From Antarcticimicrobium sp033791545 (lineage in GTDB: Bacteria; Pseudomonadota; Alphaproteobacteria; Rhodobacterales; Rhodobacteraceae): a stretch of 9,341 bases of DNA. Below the pieces are notes generated by a model. The model worked only from the letters and a program-made list of their open reading frames with translations. It ran no database searches and was not told the origin of the DNA. The translations under genes were made by a program, and so were the position numbers. This document shows, one piece after another, positions 6,233-9,341 of this stretch. Every line of letters starts with the position of its first letter. Position 1 is the stretch's first letter. The DNA is taken from NCBI GenBank assembly GCA_033791545.1, contig JASJGL010000048.1, forward strand, positions 1 through 9,341. Reading direction: 5' to 3'.

Positions 6233-7015
6233 ATGAGCGACGAGGAAAACTGGTACCGCAAAAGCGATATTTCTTCGACCTTCCTCAAGGGCTTGAAGGT
6301 TCTGTCCGCATTCGACGACGCCACGCCCCGCCTCACATTGGCCGAAATTGGCAAGCGGACCGGGCTTGATCGTGCGGCCGTGCGGCGGCTCGTCATCACA
6401 TTGCTCGACTTCGGGTATGTTGAAAAAACGGGCAAGACCTTCAGCCTAACGCCCAAGATACTGACACTTTCGGGAAGCTACATGCGCGGCAATGGGGTTG
6501 GCGTCGTGGTTCAACCGATTCTGAACCGCTATTCCGAAGAGATGGCCGCCGAGATATCGCTCGCTGGCGTGGCCGAGACCGAAGCGGTTTACATCGCGAA
6601 ATCCATCCTGCCCGGATCGAATATCTCTTTCGGGTTCACAGTGGGCAGCCGCCTATCGCTGTTGCAGACGGCCATCGGACGCATGCTGCTGGCGTCGCGC
6701 GACGACGGTTTCGTTGCTGACCTGATCAAGACCGGAAACCTGCGGGAATATACCCGCGACAGCATCATGGACCGCGCCCGCATCCGGCAGGAAATCGAAA
6801 CAGCGCGCAGGCAGGGATTCGCCATCGTCACAAATGAATTCGAGGCCGGGATTACCGGGCTGGCCGTGCCCGTCGGATCCCCGATGACGGCAAAGACGGT
6901 CATCGGCATCTCGGCGCCGGTCGCGGTCCTGCAGGTGGATGAAAATCGTGCGCGATATTTGAGCGTGCTGCAGCAATGTGCCAACGACCTTGACCGCACG
7001 CAGCTCGAAAGCTGA
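6233..7015 (+). CDS. IclR-family transcriptional regulator, PcaR/PcaU/PobR subfamily
   Basis: This 260-aa protein has the usual IclR length and layout. A winged helix-turn-helix runs from about residue 14 to 76 (FLKGLKVLSAF, LTLAEIGKRTGLDRAAVRRL, then the wing GYVEKTGKTFSLTPKIL). A C-terminal effector-binding domain runs from about 90 to 255 (SLLQTAIGRMLLAS, GLAVPVGSP). The GLDRAAVRRLVITLLDFGYV recognition segment resembles regulators of beta-ketoadipate and p-hydroxybenzoate catabolism, which mostly act as effector-dependent activators that bind aromatic acids or their breakdown products. ATG 6233 is chosen for its spacing from GGGAG; ATG 6230 is a one-residue alternative, and a TTG at 6122 would add 37 unconserved residues. 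It is divergent from the Rieske/GS-like operon, so control of that operon and of itself is likely. The effector is unknown. Confidence 0.9.
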   Translation: MSDEENWYRKSDISSTFLKGLKVLSAFDDATPRLTLAEIGKRTGLDRAAVRRLVITLLDFGYVEKTGKTFSLTPKILTLSGSYMRGNGVGVVVQPILNRYSEEMAAEISLAGVAETEAVYIAKSILPGSNISFGFTVGSRLSLLQTAIGRMLLASRDDGFVADLIKTGNLREYTRDSIMDRARIRQEIETARRQGFAIVTNEFEAGITGLAVPVGSPMTAKTVIGISAPVAVLQVDENRARYLSVLQQCANDLDRTQLES

Positions 7016-7122
7016 GCGGGGCACACTGCCTCAAGACATCCGCTCACCTGCGTTTGACGCCAGCGAAGGCGGCATGCGCCACCACCTTTCAAGCGCCAGA
7101 AGCCTCTGATCCGTTTGGGCCG
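7016..7122. other. Convergent intergenic gap
   Basis: This gap lies between the convergent stops of the IclR gene and the metallophosphoesterase. Only a weak 4-bp CGCC/GGCG stem is seen and there is no T-run. I see no convincing terminator. Confidence 0.4.
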
Positions 7123-7917
7123 TCAGTGCTGTGTGATACCGCTCTGAACGAAAACGATGTCGCCGGACGGATCAATGATTGCGGCGGATAGCCGGTTCGT
7201 CGCAAAGGCGCCGGTATCAACGGAAATGACGCAGCCTCTCGCTTCGGGCTCATCGACGATCGTATGTCCGTGGATCACCCAAATCCCGTCAGAACGCATC
7301 ACTTGTCGGAACTGACGACAGCCCCAAAGCAGTTTTTTCTCAGGCTGATCCTGCACCGCAAGCGATGGATCCAAAGCAGCATGGACAGCGCAGAGGTTGC
7401 CAGACTGGAACGTCAGGGGAAGGGCACGCAACCAGTTTTCGATGTCGCCCGGGAGCTTCTGTTTAAGTCGGTCCCGCGCAACGGTGAGGGCCTGCGCAGA
7501 GGAGGTCTCGCTGACCTGTCCGACGCCAAAGCTCGCCAGCGTTTGAAGCCCGCCGATGCGCAACCAGGCGCGGCCGGCTCTTTCCGGGTCATCCAGGAAA
7601 TCCAGGAGCATCTGTTCGTGGTTCCCTTTCAGGCACACCACCCGATCTGGCCAGCCCCGGCACAACCCGAAAAGACGGTACAGCACCTCCGCGGAGGCCT
7701 CCCCTCGGTCAATGTAGTCACCAAGCAAAACCAGTGTATCAATACCGCCGTGCTGCGCCGCCTCTGTGTCAACAAGATCAAACAAGCTGTCCAGAAGGTC
7801 GATCCGCCCGTGCACGTCTCCCACGATACACAGGCGCTGACCCGGCTGAAGCACAGACATCTTCTGCGGCGACGACTGTCGCTTGCGGACGGCAGAAAGG
7901 ACACTCTTGAGCCTCAT
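7123..7917 (-). CDS. PPP-type metallophosphoesterase (serine/threonine phosphatase-like)
   Basis: This 264-aa cytoplasmic protein has the full dimetal phosphoesterase motif series: GDVHGR (33-38), GDYIDRG (66-72), GNHE (98-101), HAALD (179-183) and HGHT (216-219). These are the metal-binding and phosphate-binding residues of the PPP family, which includes bacterial PrpA/PrpB and lambda phosphatase. Expected activity is hydrolysis of a phosphoprotein or another phosphoester such as a dinucleoside polyphosphate; the target cannot be read from sequence. ATG 7917 follows a GGTGAG run and opens MRLKSVL; an in-frame GTG at 7998 would add 27 residues without recognisable features. There is no signal peptide or membrane span. 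It diverges from the exopolysaccharide co-polymerase gene, so a link to phosphorylation control of polysaccharide export is possible but unproven. Confidence 0.88.
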   Translation of the reverse strand: MRLKSVLSAVRKRQSSPQKMSVLQPGQRLCIVGDVHGRIDLLDSLFDLVDTEAAQHGGIDTLVLLGDYIDRGEASAEVLYRLFGLCRGWPDRVVCLKGNHEQMLLDFLDDPERAGRAWLRIGGLQTLASFGVGQVSETSSAQALTVARDRLKQKLPGDIENWLRALPLTFQSGNLCAVHAALDPSLAVQDQPEKKLLWGCRQFRQVMRSDGIWVIHGHTIVDEPEARGCVISVDTGAFATNRLSAAIIDPSGDIVFVQSGITQH

Positions 7918-8136
7918 CTTCTCACCAGATTCCTTCTCTTGCTCCGCACCGCAGGAGGTGCCGTTGATGACGTAGGTGGTGCATGGCTTGTATCTCACGG
8001 CGCTCTAAATTCGGTACGCAGTGCGCTTGCGATTGTTGTCGAATCGTAACTATCTGAGCGCATCTCCGCGTTTTGCGTTGGCTTTTCATTGCCCTCCCAG
8101 TACACACAATCATCTCATAATGATAGTATTTGGACG
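7918..8136. promoter_or_regulatory. Divergent intergenic region, phosphatase / polysaccharide co-polymerase
   Basis: This 219-bp gap must drive both flanking genes. AT-rich DNA at 8106-8130 before the co-polymerase start holds CATAAT (8116-8121) as a possible -10 and the small palindrome TCAT-A-ATGA (8115-8123). No good -35 is seen, and neither promoter can be fixed from sequence. Confidence 0.4.
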
Positions 8137-9341
8137 ATGAAACTGACTTCTGATTTCCATACCCCCCCGCAAAGGCAAGCTGCACAACAGAGCGATCTGG
8201 CCGATGGTGAGATCGACCTTCTGGCACTGTTGGCAACGCTTTGGCGCGGTAAGCTCTGGATCGTTCTGGCGATGCTGTGCAGCGTTGCCTTGGCTGGGTA
8301 TTATGTTTTCAGTGCTGCGGTTCCGATCTACACTGCCGACGCGACAGTCGCGCTGGAAAACCGTCAATCCAGCGTCTCCAACCTGGAAGATGTCGTGTCA
8401 GGTCTGTCCACAGATCAGGGTACGATCAACACCGAGCTGGAGGTCTTGATCTCTCGGACCTTGCTCGGGCGCGTGGTAAAGCGGTTGGATTTGACCGCAG
8501 ATCCCGAATTCAACGCAGCACTTCGAGAGGATTCTGGGTTTTCATTGGGGTCGGCCGTCACCTTTGCCAAAACCGGGATCAAGTCCCTGTTTGGCGACAG
8601 GGATCAGGCGGCACCCCGCGAAAAGACCAGCGAAGAAACCTTCAACAATGCGATCAACACGTTGAAAACTGTGGTGTCAGTTTCCAATCCCAGGAACAGC
8701 TACATCTTTTCCATCTCGGCACAGACCACCTCGCCGCAGAAGTCCGCGGCCATCGCAAATACACTTGCCGACGTCTACATCGAGGACCAGCTCGAGGTGA
8801 AATTCGACAAGACCCGGCAGGCCACCGAATGGCTCTCGGTTCGGGTCGCAGAACTGCAGAAAACGGTGGAAAAATCCGCCGCCGCCCTAAAAGCGTTTCG
8901 AGCAAACTCAGAGTTGGTCAGCCCGGAAGCCCTTGATGCGTTGAACCTGCAAGTGAAAGACCGCCGGACCCGTCTGGGAGAGGTTCAAAATTCCCGAGCC
9001 GTTCTGGAGGGCAAGCTTGCTCCATTGAAACAAGCCCTCGGACGCAATGACCGCTCAGCAATAGCTGCTGTGGCGGCGGACCCCGCCCTGACCCGGCTAT
9101 TGGCTGAAATCAAGGCCGGACGTCAAGGCGCCGAAGGCAGCTTTGATCTGCGCGTTCGCCAACTTGTGCAGCGTGTGGAGGTCGACCTTGGTCGCGCCAA
9201 GGCTCAGGAGCGTGTTCTTGAGACTTCGATCACCGAGCAAGAGCAGCAGCTCAACGCGCAATCTGGCGAGTTTGTGCGCGCGGAACAGCTGGAGCGGGAG
9301 GCAGAGGCCAATCGGCTTCTGTACGAACACTTCCTGACGCG
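8137..9341 (+). CDS. Polysaccharide co-polymerase, GumC/Wzz/Wzc-type chain-length determinant, 3' part beyond window
   Basis: The frame is open for 401 codons from ATG 8137 to the right edge, so the C-terminus is missing. A cytoplasmic tail containing EIDLLALLATLWRGKLW (25-41) leads into a membrane helix at about 41-60, the classic Wzz-domain entry. The periplasmic part follows: YTADATVALE (65-74) and INTELEVLISRTLLGRVVKRL (97-117, typical of the family). A long charged, coiled-coil-prone region spans about 215-395 and ends in the EANRLLYEHFL segment (390-400) that precedes the second membrane helix in GumC-like proteins. Such inner-membrane oligomers set chain length and couple polymerisation to export of extracellular polysaccharide. 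Whether a BY-kinase domain (Wzc/ExoP) follows cannot be seen. The ribosome binding site is weak (TGGA close to the ATG). A C7 run covers codons 9-11. Confidence 0.88.
   Translation, partial: MKLTSDFHTPPQRQAAQQSDLADGEIDLLALLATLWRGKLWIVLAMLCSVALAGYYVFSAAVPIYTADATVALENRQSSVSNLEDVVSGLSTDQGTINTELEVLISRTLLGRVVKRLDLTADPEFNAALREDSGFSLGSAVTFAKTGIKSLFGDRDQAAPREKTSEETFNNAINTLKTVVSVSNPRNSYIFSISAQTTSPQKSAAIANTLADVYIEDQLEVKFDKTRQATEWLSVRVAELQKTVEKSAAALKAFRANSELVSPEALDALNLQVKDRRTRLGEVQNSRAVLEGKLAPLKQALGRNDRSAIAAVAADPALTRLLAEIKAGRQGAEGSFDLRVRQLVQRVEVDLGRAKAQERVLETSITEQEQQLNAQSGEFVRAEQLEREAEANRLLYEHFLT

Noticed and set aside
7918..7998. 27-residue N-terminal extension of the phosphatase from GTG 7998
   Set aside because: There is no conserved feature or signal peptide in the extension, whereas ATG 7917 has a plausible ribosome binding site.
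1..9341. CRISPR arrays, tRNA/rRNA genes, insertion sequences or att-like long repeats
   Set aside because: I looked on both strands and saw no regularly spaced repeats, cloverleaf-like segments, transposase motifs or long terminal inverted repeats.

Overview
The window is GC-rich, bacterial and chromosomal in style. Protein style, codon use and gene content (a PcaR-type IclR regulator, a phthalate-dioxygenase-like Rieske oxygenase, GumC/Wzz-type exopolysaccharide genes) suggest an alphaproteobacterium, most likely Rhodobacteraceae. That placement is inferred from family resemblance, not from a search. Two blocks are visible: a catabolic island (about 1-7015) and the edge of an envelope/exopolysaccharide region (about 7123-9341).

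Catabolic island, left to right. (a) A two-gene minus-strand operon reads towards the left edge: an AllA-fold ureidoglycolate-lyase-like protein (2242-1682) joined by an ATGA overlap to a hydantoinase A/oxoprolinase-family protein (1685 to beyond position 1). The second protein has lost canonical residues in both of its ATP-binding GGT motifs. (b) A 489-bp divergent intergenic region holds candidate operators. (c) A short plus-strand 5-carboxymethyl-2-hydroxymuconate isomerase (CHMI)-type tautomerase follows (2732-3073). (d) Two GC-rich hairpins separate it from the next, convergent operon. (e) A second minus-strand ATGA-coupled pair comes next: a Rieske non-heme iron oxygenase (5973-4654) and then a glutamine-synthetase-like gamma-glutamyl-ligase (4657-3200). 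(f) A 259-bp divergent intergenic region carries three GTTC half-sites phased at 19 and 20 bp, one inside a 15-mer resembling a PcaR site. (g) A divergent IclR-family regulator of the PcaR/PcaU/PobR type (6233-7015) closes the island.

Envelope block. A PPP-type metallophosphoesterase (7917-7123, minus) diverges from the N-terminal 401 codons of a GumC/Wzz-type polysaccharide co-polymerase (8137 to beyond 9341, plus).

Working model (inference). The IclR regulator controls a Rieske plus gamma-glutamyl-ligase module. This module would activate an amine by ATP-dependent gamma-glutamylation and oxidise either the conjugate or the free substrate, by analogy with the GS-like/oxygenase pairing of aniline catabolism. 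The CHMI-like tautomerase and the AllA-like/hydantoinase-like pair could process ring-opened or lactam/ureido intermediates. No reductase, gamma-glutamyl hydrolase, HyuB partner or ring-cleavage dioxygenase is visible, so the substrate cannot be named. I recognise no RNA gene, insertion sequence, CRISPR array or tRNA-associated integration site.
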